Below, one piece after another: positions 1 to 6,923 of a stretch of DNA of 7,512 nucleotides. How positions within the stretch are numbered: the stretch's first letter is position 1; each line of letters starts with the position of its first letter. Source of the DNA: Ruminococcus sp. Its GTDB lineage: Bacteria; Bacillota; Clostridia; Oscillospirales; Acutalibacteraceae. Below the pieces are notes generated by a model. The model was given only the letters and a program-made list of their open reading frames with translations. It had not been told where the DNA came from and searched no databases. The stretch covers positions 1 through 7,512 of the forward strand of contig JAMPAE010000067.1 of the NCBI GenBank assembly GCA_023667385.1, read 5' to 3'. Made by a program: the position numbers and the translations under genes.

Positions 1-154
1 GGATTTTCTTTGAGAAACTTGTTGCAGTTATCGCAATAGCCGTCGCCGTCATTGTCGGTATGTCCGGTTGCTTTAACCTCCCCGTCGGTATAGCTGTTGC
101 CGCAAACTGAGCAGGTATGAACAGTATAACCATCTGCTTCGCAAGTGGGCGCAA
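1..154. repeat. Long direct repeat, left copy (3' part of giant gene)
   Basis: It aligns without gaps to 7051-7204 with 11 mismatches by my count (about 93 % identity), offset exactly 7,050 bp. It encodes the last Cys unit and the DNDGDGYCDNCN motif. The match probably continues left of the window. Confidence 0.93.
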
Positions 155-3100
155 CTTTCCTTTCGGTATATGCATGACCCTCAATCTCGCAGATTATGCC
201 CTCATTGTCAATGGTTGACGTGTCAACATCATCTGTTGTGATTACATATGTGCTGAAATGGTCTGTTACAAACACAATGTATGCACCATCTTCAACAGTT
301 GCAGAAAGAGATACATATCTGCCGTTTTCATACCTATATACAACAATGTTCTTTTTACCCTTCAGCGAATCAGGAATCGGAAGCCTGATTTGGATGCTTC
401 CGTCCGGCTGAACACTCACACCCTCTGCATTATAAAGCTTGAGCTCCTGATAGTCGCCCCTTGTTCCGTTTCTATAAGCATATATGAGTGTCTTTTCAGA
501 TGCAGTGCCACACTGTGTACATCTGATTGTTGCAACAGATTTTTCATTAACATTCAGAATACTTGCTTCATATGTGTGACTTGTTGCCGGAAGCCTTTCA
601 ACTTTAGTTTCGCCGCACAAGCAAGCATATGTTTTAACTATGCCTGTTTCACAATCGCCGTCAGTACCAACAAGTTCTGTGTAATTATGCTTATGTGCCC
701 ATTCGGCAGTGAAAGAAAGACTTGTTACATCAGGCATTCTATATGGTACTTCAGCACCCCAGCCGTCAAATAAAACGTCATCTTTCGGCTCAACTTCAGG
801 CGGAGTTATAACCTGTCCAACCTTATAGCTGTGAGTAATAACCTTACCATCGACATTCCAGAAAACATATCTGTCGCTTGAGCTTAGAACCGCATTAAAT
901 TCAGTGAAGCTCTTTGTCACAACTTCATTTTCACCAATGTTCCAATGAGCATAATCAATGTCAGGTGCAACGATTAAATCACCCATGTCAACCTGAGAAA
1001 TTGAGTATGTTTCATCTCCAATGTTGAACTTCACAATGTTTCTTGATGAATTGATTGTGATTTGCGGAATTTCAAATTCAGCAGCCTTGTTTTCACTGAT
1101 TTCAAGATAAGCATCATCAGTATTTGTGTCATAGATGCCTGCATTCAGTGCCTTTTCATTTGCTGTCACATTGAACCTAATGCTTGCACCATAGCCTGTC
1201 ATCACATTTGCCGAATTATAAACTTTCTTTGTGTTAACATCACGAACTTCAAGCGTTGTTGTTCCGTCATCGTTTCTGATAATTGTAATATCATCCGACG
1301 TTAAGCCATAATCTTTTTTGAGATTTTCACGAAGCTCATTTTCCTGCTCGGTTGTGAGCGTGAAATATTCAGAAATGGTGTCATGGAAGGTTACATTATC
1401 AAACGGGACTGTTTTCTTGATTGTTCTGTAATAAATATCGTTAAATATGTTTTGGAGCACTTCAGTGTTGGTTGCAGAAATGTAATAACCGTCATTGATG
1501 CTGCCTTCACCGTTATTAAGCGCTGTGGAATTTTTATAGTTTGATGATACCCTGTGCAGGAATTTATTGAAAGATTCTTTGTTATCAGCAGGATTTGCCT
1601 CACTTGTGATTCCAACACTGTAAACGGTTGCCTCATAAACCGTTTTAAGCTTGTTTGACTCGTTGATTGCTTTGTTTGCAACATCATTGTCAAAGTTTGA
1701 GCCATGTGTCGGTGTACCGTCTGTGAGGAAAATGACAAGGCGTTTCCTTTCGGCTGTGTTGATTTTGTTGTTGGCAAAAACATTTGCAGCCATTTCAAGT
1801 CCAAGCTCGGCAGCAGTTGCACCGTTTGACTCAATTTTATTGATTGCTTCCAGAATCACATTTTTCGAGCTTTGAACAGACATAAGCGAATCACGGTATT
1901 GATTGTTTTTGATTTTGTCATATCTGATTAAATCACTGTTCGGTGTTCGCAGTCCGGTGTTTTCATAGCCGAGATTAGAAGCGCTTGCAAAGCCAACAAC
2001 AGAAATTCTGTGGTCTTTTCCGGTGCTTACTGCATTATCATAAACGGTGTTTACAAAGTCGGTTGCAACCTTTTTGAGGTTTCCTTTCCTGGATTTTGAT
2101 TCAGGCTTGGCAACAACGTCATTTTTGCCCATCTCCCATGCCATGCTTCTGGATTGGTCAACAACAAGAATGATGTCAAGCGGAGTACCGCTGAGCATAT
2201 TTGAATATACATCATGAGCTTTTGCAAATGCATTCAGCTCAATTGTTGCAACGCCCGTTTTTTCATCGTATTCAGCCGTTTTGTCAGTTTCAAGTTCTGC
2301 TGTATTATCTGAACTTTTTGGCTCATAAACCGCTTTGACCTTTATTTCAGGAGCACTGTTAAGCTCGTAATCCTCCCACGTGCCAACAAAGCCATCCTTA
2401 GATGGTACAGCGGGAGCAGAAATGTTTTGCGTACCTTTTTCATATTCAACTGATTTAACAAGCTTTTCACTTGAATCATCATTCACAACAACAAAAGTAA
2501 TTTTGTATTTCAGCTTTGCTATTGGTTTATGTTCATAATAATCACAGCCATTACGCTGACAGTAGTTTCGCTCTTCTCCCTCTTTGTCATAGGTTGGTTC
2601 TGTATATACATACCAGTTATCACCCATGTCGTGACCCTTTTTATTAATGATTTCCGTCTTAGTCTGCTTGCTGAACGCTTCATTTTCAAATGTTGCCGTA
2701 TAGGTTTTCTGACCGTCTTTTTCACAGGTTGAATCAACAATTGAAATTTCAACTTCAACTTTTTCTTCAAGGTCATGTTCATAATCTCGGTTACATGGCT
2801 TGAATGCTGTGCAGGTTGTGTTGTCTTCGCTCCAGGTGTATGTGGTTTCACCCCATTCATGACATAAGGCAACAACTTCTCTTTCATCAACATGGCTTGC
2901 ATCATTTGCACAAGTGCGTCTTTCAAGTCCGTTCTTTTCGCATTCGGCAGGCGTAACAACTTTCCACTCACCCCAGTCATGACCTGTTGCAGGAATCGGT
3001 TCGCCTTTTTTCAGCAACACATTGCAGCCTTTGCAGTAAGTATCACCGGTGTAACCATCTTCAAGGCAGGTTGCTTCTTTCTCATTTTTTATATATGTTG

Positions 3101-6100
3101 TGCCGATATGCTTATCAGGGTCAAGCGGAACTTCTTCTGTTTTTGTGTGAGATGCGTCATTCTGACAAGTATATGTTTTTACACCATGGTTAACACAATC
3201 GGAATCAGGAGCAATCACGCCATCATCCCATTTGTGACCAAAGTGAGATATTGTTTCTGTTTCAATATGAGCAGCGTCATTTTTGCAAACACGCTGTTTT
3301 TCGCCGTCTTCCGTACAGGTTGCGGCCATTACTATTTTCCACTCACCCCAATCGTGACCTGTTGCAGGAACAAAATCTCCCTTATACCAATGTGCAGGGT
3401 CATTTTGGCAAACATAAAGCGTATATCCGTTTTCGGTGCAGGTTGGCGGAACAATTTCCACCGGCTGATAGTCATGCTCAAGTACATCTATTATTTCAGT
3501 TTCCATTGCATGGCATCTTCTGCACTCACGTTCTTTTTTGCCGATTATTTCGCATTTCGGCGGTGTAATTTTCCATGGACCCCAATCATGATCAATAAAT
3601 TCTCCGATAACAACAGTATAATCACAGCGAACACCGTTATTTATATGTGTACACCGGTATGTATCAATTGTTCCCTCTCCGCATTCATTTGGAACAGAAC
3701 CAATAAGCTCCATTTTGTCATCGGAGGTTTCATATTCATCATCGTTCGGAGAGAGTGCATGACCTGTTGCATCAACAAATTTGAATCGCTCAATGTGCGG
3801 ACCCTCTGTGCCGTCTGCATATTCTTCCTTGCAGCCCTTACGCTGACAAGTCCACTGCGACCAGCCGTCTTCCGTGCAAGTCGGCAAAACAACTGTTGTT
3901 TCACCCTCAATGTGTCCAAGCGGCTCAACAGATTCAAAGTGTATCAATTGACATATTGAGCATTCATATTCTGTAAATCCATCCATTGTGCAGGTAGGAT
4001 CTACTATTTTAACAACTTCAAACTTATGGTTATTTCTTTCATAGCGGTATTCGCTATATGTGCAGCCATCACGCTGACAGTCACGTTCGTCGGTGTTGCA
4101 ATCAAAGAAATACCAGCCACGTTTGCCGTTTTCATCATAGTCATCATGCTCATAAAGCTCATGACCGAGCTTGACGATTATCCATGAGTTTTTCTCAATT
4201 TCTGTTTCGCCGTCTGCGTCTGAAAAGTACTTGTTGCAATTCTCGCAATAGTAATACTCGGTGTTTCCGTCCTCAATGCAGGTTGCAGGAACAGCATCTG
4301 TTTTTGTGAGTTTGTGACCGATAGGAAGAATTGGTTTTGTATAAACCTTATCACAGGTTTCACCGTTGTCAAAGCGAACGCAGTGACTTTTCTGTTCTCC
4401 TGCTTCGGTGCAGGTCGGATACTTTATAATTTCCCATTGCTCGTCACACTCGTGTCCTAAAGCGGGAACTTTGTCAGTGATATATTCTTCTCCGTGAAAT
4501 TCACATGTGTGAAGTGTATATCCATCTTCACAGCAGGTTGGCGGAACAACCTTTATTATAAATTTGTGACCTTGAATAACATAGCATCCGCAGCCCTCAG
4601 TGCAGTAGGCTTTGTAAAGGACAAGATCGTCAGTGCTTTCCTCTGCAAGTGTCCACACGGATTCATCAATATTGTCCGGATCAAACACGGGGAATGAATG
4701 ATTTGCATATTCTGTGTTAAGGTGAACACCGCAGCCCTCACGCTGACAATATTCACCACGCCAGAAGCACTTGCCGTAATCGCCTGTTTCGGAATATGCA
4801 ACTTCAACATCGTTTTCATAGTAATTCTTCTCATCACTTAAAACGGGAAGATGTCCGAGAGCCTTGAGATCATAGCTATAGACGGTGCGGCTTTCTGTTT
4901 CAGTGAGGTCATTTCCTTTGATTTTCTCATCCTGCCATGCAGACCACGGATTCCACTTATAGAAATGGTAGGTATAGATTTTATTACGGTCGGCATAGCG
5001 ATATTGGGTTTTGTTTGTTATATAATTGCTTTGTTGAAACCAGTTACAATCTTTTACAGTCCAATTATCTACACCGCAATATTCATGACCTGTATTATAT
5101 CCAATATAACATGGTACATTCCAATCACCTGCGACATAATTCAGATTCGGGTCTCTTCCTAATTCGTAATCCAATGAGATCGTGTGATATTCTTCCGAAG
5201 CCGCTTTTTTCCACGAAAATCCATACTTATCTAGCATATTATTATAATCAGTCTTATTCATGGGAACTGATGAAACGTCCTGTCCATTATTACCCTTATC
5301 AAGTCTATAATGATAATAGTTATACATCGTAACATTACGTGTTTCAACTTTTCTTGAGTCACTTGATGAAACATAGCCGTCCTGCCAACCGCTCCAGTTG
5401 CCGTAATTGCTCCAGACATATGTCGTATCATAAAGTGTCCAGCCGTTTTTGGTTGAAGATGAAGATGTTGATGTTTCTTTTGTTCTTGATCTGTATTGTG
5501 TTTTTGTTTTCACCTTGTCAGCGGGCAAGTCAAGTTTATCGGTTGTCCAATCTGACCACGTGTTGTTTTCATCCTGATAGCCTACATAACTGTCGCCGCA
5601 TCTTGAGCAAGTATATGTATAGGTGCCTGTATTCGTACAATTCGGTCCGGTGACGCCAACAGCATAATCATGCCCCAATGCATCAACATCTCTGCTTTCA
5701 GTGTAACCGCAGCGTGAGCAGATCCTTTTTTCTGTTCCGCCCTCCGTGCAGGTTGGAGCAATGTCATATACCCAATCACCAAAATCATGGCCAAGCGGAT
5801 CACCGATTACTTTTCCGCAGGCAGTGCAATATGACGGATTTAAACAGTCCGCTTCGATAATGTTCCTGTGCTTGCCGCCAATTGACATATTACGTCTTTC
5901 CGTGTAGCCGCATTTTGAGCAAACTCTTTCCTCAACGCCAACTGTTGTGCAGGTTGGTTCAACCACAACTCTCCACGAACCCATTGCGTGGTTGATTTCA
6001 TATCTGTTTACGTGGGTTATGTAACTTGCGTTGCCTGAAAGATTAGCCCAACCATCAACGCCTTTAACCTTGCAATAGCCCCAAAGAGTACCGTTAGAAT

Positions 6101-6848
6101 CGTATCTTGTTTCCACAACATGAAGAATATAATCATTATATATTGAGCTGTAAGTTCTTTCCGCCCAAGCATACGGTTCTTTTCTTTGATAAATATTATT
6201 TTGGTTTGTGACGATATAAACATCATAAGACGGTGCAGAATTTGTGCAGGTTGCGCCGCCCATTTTGATGACCGCCCATTTGTAAGCACCCTTAACCCAG
6301 TTTGTGTCAAGGCTGTTGCTTGTGTGGCATGCAATCTGCGGAACACCGTTTATAATATCGGTACATATTCCGCAGTGATCCCAAACTCCGTCATTGCTCC
6401 AGTTATAAATCATAACATCACCGATTGAAACCTGTGAAGCAGACGGATATTCGATATACTGACCGCCGATTGAGCACAGATAGTTGCTCATTTTTGAAAC
6501 AACAGTGAAGCTCTCTGTTCTTTCTGTTGTATATGCGTGTTCATTGCGTCCTATTCTTTTATGAAAATACCAATTTGGTGTCATCGGTATTCCCCCGGCA
6601 TAAAGTGACTGACAAACAAAGTTGGCGCAGTCACCGCCCCAAAGATCATAGTCCGACCAAATTGCAGTGTTTCTTCCGTTCCACCACTGCTTTGCATATT
6701 CCGCAGCAGCGCCGGCACTATAAGGATAATTGAGTGCCTGTGCTTTTGGCAAACCAAGGTAATCGGCAACTCCGCTGAGCGGTGCACTTGTCAGCAGCAT
6801 CAGCACCACAAGCATTGATGCCAACAATTGTTTCAATTTTTTTGACAT
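1..6848 (-). CDS. Giant secreted surface protein: Amidase_6 + SH3b-like + Cys/His repeats + VWA (3' end beyond window)
   Basis: I translated this frame by hand from ATG at 6848-6846 to position 1: 2,282 codons, no stop, no frameshift. The start is set by AGGAGG eight bases upstream and a following signal peptide (MSKKLK, hydrophobic core about 9-28, possible AxA cleavage near residue 38). Domains by residue: amidase 41-200; SH3b-like 206-285; Cys repeats 287-424; Trp/Tyr-rich module 425-666; Cys/His array 694-1441; InlB-like beta-grasp repeat 1449-1510; VWA 1556-1812; beta-rich segment 1813-1990; second InlB-like repeat 1993-2050, ending in FDGW and FTAEW; two degenerate Cys units 2051-2114; beta module 2121-2205 with the DHFSTYVIT signature; last Cys unit 2225-2263; Ca-loop-like DNDGDGYCDNCN at 2265-2276. 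No LPXTG or transmembrane anchor lies in the window. The paralog upstream suggests about 42 more residues, ending in a CxCxCHK...CxCGxxHY motif. Inferred role: cell-wall enzyme and adhesin at the surface. The substrate is unknown. Confidence 0.95.
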   Translation of the reverse strand, partial: MSKKLKQLLASMLVVLMLLTSAPLSGVADYLGLPKAQALNYPYSAGAAAEYAKQWWNGRNTAIWSDYDLWGGDCANFVCQSLYAGGIPMTPNWYFHKRIGRNEHAYTTERTESFTVVSKMSNYLCSIGGQYIEYPSASQVSIGDVMIYNWSNDGVWDHCGICTDIINGVPQIACHTSNSLDTNWVKGAYKWAVIKMGGATCTNSAPSYDVYIVTNQNNIYQRKEPYAWAERTYSSIYNDYILHVVETRYDSNGTLWGYCKVKGVDGWANLSGNASYITHVNRYEINHAMGSWRVVVEPTCTTVGVEERVCSKCGYTERRNMSIGGKHRNIIEADCLNPSYCTACGKVIGDPLGHDFGDWVYDIAPTCTEGGTEKRICSRCGYTESRDVDALGHDYAVGVTGPNCTNTGTYTYTCSRCGDSYVGYQDENNTWSDWTTDKLDLPADKVKTKTQYRSRTKETSTSSSSTKNGWTLYDTTYVWSNYGNWSGWQDGYVSSSDSRKVETRNVTMYNYYHYRLDKGNNGQDVSSVPMNKTDYNNMLDKYGFSWKKAASEEYHTISLDYELGRDPNLNYVAGDWNVPCYIGYNTGHEYCGVDNWTVKDCNWFQQSNYITNKTQYRYADRNKIYTYHFYKWNPWSAWQDEKIKGNDLTETESRTVYSYDLKALGHLPVLSDEKNYYENDVEVAYSETGDYGKCFWRGEYCQREGCGVHLNTEYANHSFPVFDPDNIDESVWTLAEESTDDLVLYKAYCTEGCGCYVIQGHKFIIKVVPPTCCEDGYTLHTCEFHGEEYITDKVPALGHECDEQWEIIKYPTCTEAGEQKSHCVRFDNGETCDKVYTKPILPIGHKLTKTDAVPATCIEDGNTEYYYCENCNKYFSDADGETEIEKNSWIIVKLGHELYEHDDYDENGKRGWYFFDCNTDERDCQRDGCTYSEYRYERNNHKFEVVKIVDPTCTMDGFTEYECSICQLIHFESVEPLGHIEGETTVVLPTCTEDGWSQWTCQRKGCKEEYADGTEGPHIERFKFVDATGHALSPNDDEYETSDDKMELIGSVPNECGEGTIDTYRCTHINNGVRCDYTVVIGEFIDHDWGPWKITPPKCEIIGKKERECRRCHAMETEIIDVLEHDYQPVEIVPPTCTENGYTLYVCQNDPAHWYKGDFVPATGHDWGEWKIVMAATCTEDGEKQRVCKNDAAHIETETISHFGHKWDDGVIAPDSDCVNHGVKTYTCQNDASHTKTEEVPLDPDKHIGTTYIKNEKEATCLEDGYTGDTYCKGCNVLLKKGEPIPATGHDWGEWKVVTPAECEKNGLERRTCANDASHVDEREVVALCHEWGETTYTWSEDNTTCTAFKPCNRDYEHDLEEKVEVEISIVDSTCEKDGQKTYTATFENEAFSKQTKTEIINKKGHDMGDNWYVYTEPTYDKEGEERNYCQRNGCDYYEHKPIAKLKYKITFVVVNDDSSEKLVKSVEYEKGTQNISAPAVPSKDGFVGTWEDYELNSAPEIKVKAVYEPKSSDNTAELETDKTAEYDEKTGVATIELNAFAKAHDVYSNMLSGTPLDIILVVDQSRSMAWEMGKNDVVAKPESKSRKGNLKKVATDFVNTVYDNAVSTGKDHRISVVGFASASNLGYENTGLRTPNSDLIRYDKIKNNQYRDSLMSVQSSKNVILEAINKIESNGATAAELGLEMAANVFANNKINTAERKRLVIFLTDGTPTHGSNFDNDVANKAINESNKLKTVYEATVYSVGITSEANPADNKESFNKFLHRVSSNYKNSTALNNGEGSINDGYYISATNTEVLQNIFNDIYYRTIKKTVPFDNVTFHDTISEYFTLTTEQENELRENLKKDYGLTSDDITIIRNDDGTTTLEVRDVNTKKVYNSANVMTGYGASIRFNVTANEKALNAGIYDTNTDDAYLEISENKAAEFEIPQITINSSRNIVKFNIGDETYSISQVDMGDLIVAPDIDYAHWNIGENEVVTKSFTEFNAVLSSSDRYVFWNVDGKVITHSYKVGQVITPPEVEPKDDVLFDGWGAEVPYRMPDVTSLSFTAEWAHKHNYTELVGTDGDCETGIVKTYACLCGETKVERLPATSHTYEASILNVNEKSVATIRCTQCGTASEKTLIYAYRNGTRGDYQELKLYNAEGVSVQPDGSIQIRLPIPDSLKGKKNIVVYRYENGRYVSLSATVEDGAYIVFVTDHFSTYVITTDDVDTSTIDNEGIICEIEGHAYTERKVAPTCEADGYTVHTCSVCGNSYTDGEVKATGHTDNDGDGYCDNCNKFLKEN
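1413..2183 (-). other. Domain in giant CDS: von Willebrand factor A (VWA) with intact MIDAS
   Basis: Residues 1556-1812. The first strand LDIILVVDQSRSM carries the DxSxS motif (D1564, S1566, S1568). T1678 in NGATAAELGLEMA is the expected second-loop Thr, and LVIFLTDGTPT supplies D1710. All MIDAS positions for a divalent metal are therefore present. VYSVGIT (1742-1748) fits a later core strand. VWA domains of Gram-positive surface proteins usually mediate adhesion. The segment after it (about 1813-1930: FHDTISEYF, then LEVRDVNTKKVY) looks like the beta-sandwich that commonly follows VWA in pilin-like adhesins. Confidence 0.88.
2961..2995. repeat. 35-bp intragenic direct repeat, copy A
   Basis: It differs from 3336-3370 at only two positions and lies exactly 375 bp away (125 codons, in frame). 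It encodes PATGHDWGEWK and flanking residues. Fits duplication of a three-unit block inside the array. Confidence 0.85.
3336..3370. repeat. 35-bp intragenic direct repeat, copy B
   Basis: Partner of 2961-2995, with 33 of 35 bases identical by eye and in the same reading frame of the giant gene. Confidence 0.85.
4851..5576 (-). other. Trp/Tyr-rich module in giant CDS with WSxW motifs
   Basis: Residues 425-666 interrupt the Cys repeats. WSDW (431-434), WSGW (485-488) and WSAW (635-638) each lie near a polar/basic run such as SDSRKVETRNV (496-506) or TETESRTVYSYD (649-660). A KTQYR motif occurs twice (448-452 and 613-617), so the module may be two diverged copies. A Ser/Thr run, TSTSSSST, lies at 459-466. 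From memory, similar WSxW...VETRxVYxY modules recur in Clostridia surface proteins, but I know of no assigned function. WSxW resembles the Trp ladder of thrombospondin type 1 repeats, which may be convergence. Part of the DNA (about 4981-5340) is clearly more AT-rich than its surroundings. Confidence 0.7.
5577..5990 (-). repeat. Cys repeat cluster 1 in giant CDS (4 units)
   Basis: Residues 287-424 hold four units of the form H-x~12-(P)TC-x9-C-x2-C-...-GH. The cysteines are C300/C310/C313, C335/C341/C344, C367/C377/C380 and C404/C414/C417, with spacer His at 327, 354 and 393. The ligand spacing suggests a zinc-ribbon-like or disulfide-stabilised mini-domain. Metal binding is not shown. Confidence 0.85.
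5994..6233 (-). other. Domain in giant CDS: bacterial SH3-like (SH3b)
   Basis: Residues 206-285, directly after the amidase. The pattern LHVVETRYDSNGTLWGYCKV followed by GVDGWANLS matches the usual SH3b core (strand, NGxxWGxV turn, then GxxGWxxL). Such domains normally help wall hydrolases bind peptidoglycan or related ligands. This is assigned from the pattern only. Confidence 0.65.
6249..6728 (-). other. Domain in giant CDS: Amidase_6-type cysteine amidase/peptidase
   Basis: Residues 41-200. The motif GGDCANFVCQSLYAGG (71-86) is the nucleophile-Cys signature of the Amidase_6 family (known family pattern: GGDCxNFVSQxLxxGG), with Cys74 as the expected nucleophile. The preceding YAxxWWNGRN and the following GDVMIYNW (143-150), DHCGIC (His158) and CHTS (His175) fit the rest of the family, with His158 the expected catalytic His. 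The fold is related to NlpC/P60 and CHAP enzymes that cut amide bonds in peptidoglycan; the exact bond cut here is unknown. Oddly, the domain carries six cysteines (74, 79, 125, 159, 162, 174), some where relatives usually have Ser or Val. Confidence 0.85.
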
Positions 6849-6856
6849 TCCTTTTT

Positions 6857-6862
6857 CCTCCT
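6857..6862 (-). promoter_or_regulatory. Ribosome binding site AGGAGG of the giant gene
   Basis: The minus strand reads AGGAGG with eight bases between it and the ATG at 6848. This is a full-consensus Firmicutes Shine-Dalgarno at ideal spacing, and it fixes the start codon. Confidence 0.93.
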
Positions 6863-6873
6863 AATGTTTCATT

Positions 6874-6916
6874 AAAAATCGTCCCCGGTCGGCTGCAAAT
6901 GCAAACCGACCGAGAA
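6874..6916 (-). terminator. Rho-independent terminator between the two paralogs
   Basis: On the minus strand a stem of about 11-13 bp is formed by 6916-6904 pairing with 6894-6882, with a core of CGGTCGG against CCGACCG. The loop is about nine bases. It is followed by CGA and a five-T run at 6878-6874. Several outer pairs are G-U in the minus-strand RNA and would be A-C mismatches in plus-strand RNA, so the minus strand is the main direction. It lies just after the TGA-TAA stops of the upstream gene and only 11 bases before the AGGAGG of the giant gene. Confidence 0.82.
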
Positions 6917-6923
6917 TTTTTTA

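Larger units (their letters stand above)
2526..4769 (-). repeat. Cys/His repeat array, cluster 2 in giant CDS (about 15 units)
   Basis: Residues 694-1441. The common unit is PTC-TExG-x~6-C-x2-C or a variant, ending in GH, about 30-50 residues long. Examples of the first Cys are C772, C813, C857, C953, C991, C1137, C1178, C1261 and C1303. Three kinds of second ligand pair occur: CxxC (for example C868/C871, C963/C966, C1109/C1112, C1272/C1275); CxNDxxH (C1147, C1188, C1228, C1313); and CQRxGC (C701, C924, C1001, C1430). The last two units near the VWA domain are degenerate: one lacks the CxxC pair (C1375 only) and the other has Tyr in place of the first Cys (PTY, 1418-1420). Short DNA strings such as gtgcaggttgg recur across the array, as expected from intragenic duplication. 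The likely role is a long surface stalk. Confidence 0.88.

Noticed and set aside
1..200. LPXTG-type sortase signal at the end of the giant protein
   Set aside because: None is present in the visible part, and the paralog ends in a different motif. The true C-terminus lies outside the window.
1391..1834. A minus-strand open frame of 147 codons within the VWA region
   Set aside because: It is in a different frame from the one encoding the complete VWA motifs, which is uninterrupted. It has no recognisable features, so it is a shadow.
2051..2233. Possible separate small genes inside the giant frame
   Set aside because: The giant frame reads through without stops, and the alternative frames lack ribosome binding sites and conserved motifs.
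2892..3959. A 355-codon open frame on the plus strand
   Set aside because: It lies wholly antisense to the continuous giant frame and has no good ribosome binding site. Its translation is Cys/Phe/Ile-rich without family features, and its openness follows from the codon pattern of the repeat array.
2526..4769. Regularly spaced short DNA repeats suggesting a CRISPR array
   Set aside because: The repeats are imperfect, vary in spacing and are codon-phased. They encode the Cys-repeat units.
5577..5990. CxxC...CxxC patterns as a zinc-finger transcription factor or rubredoxin
   Set aside because: The units follow a signal peptide and a wall-amidase domain in one secreted chain. No DNA-binding or iron-site spacing (CxxCG pairs about 30 apart in a single domain) is matched.
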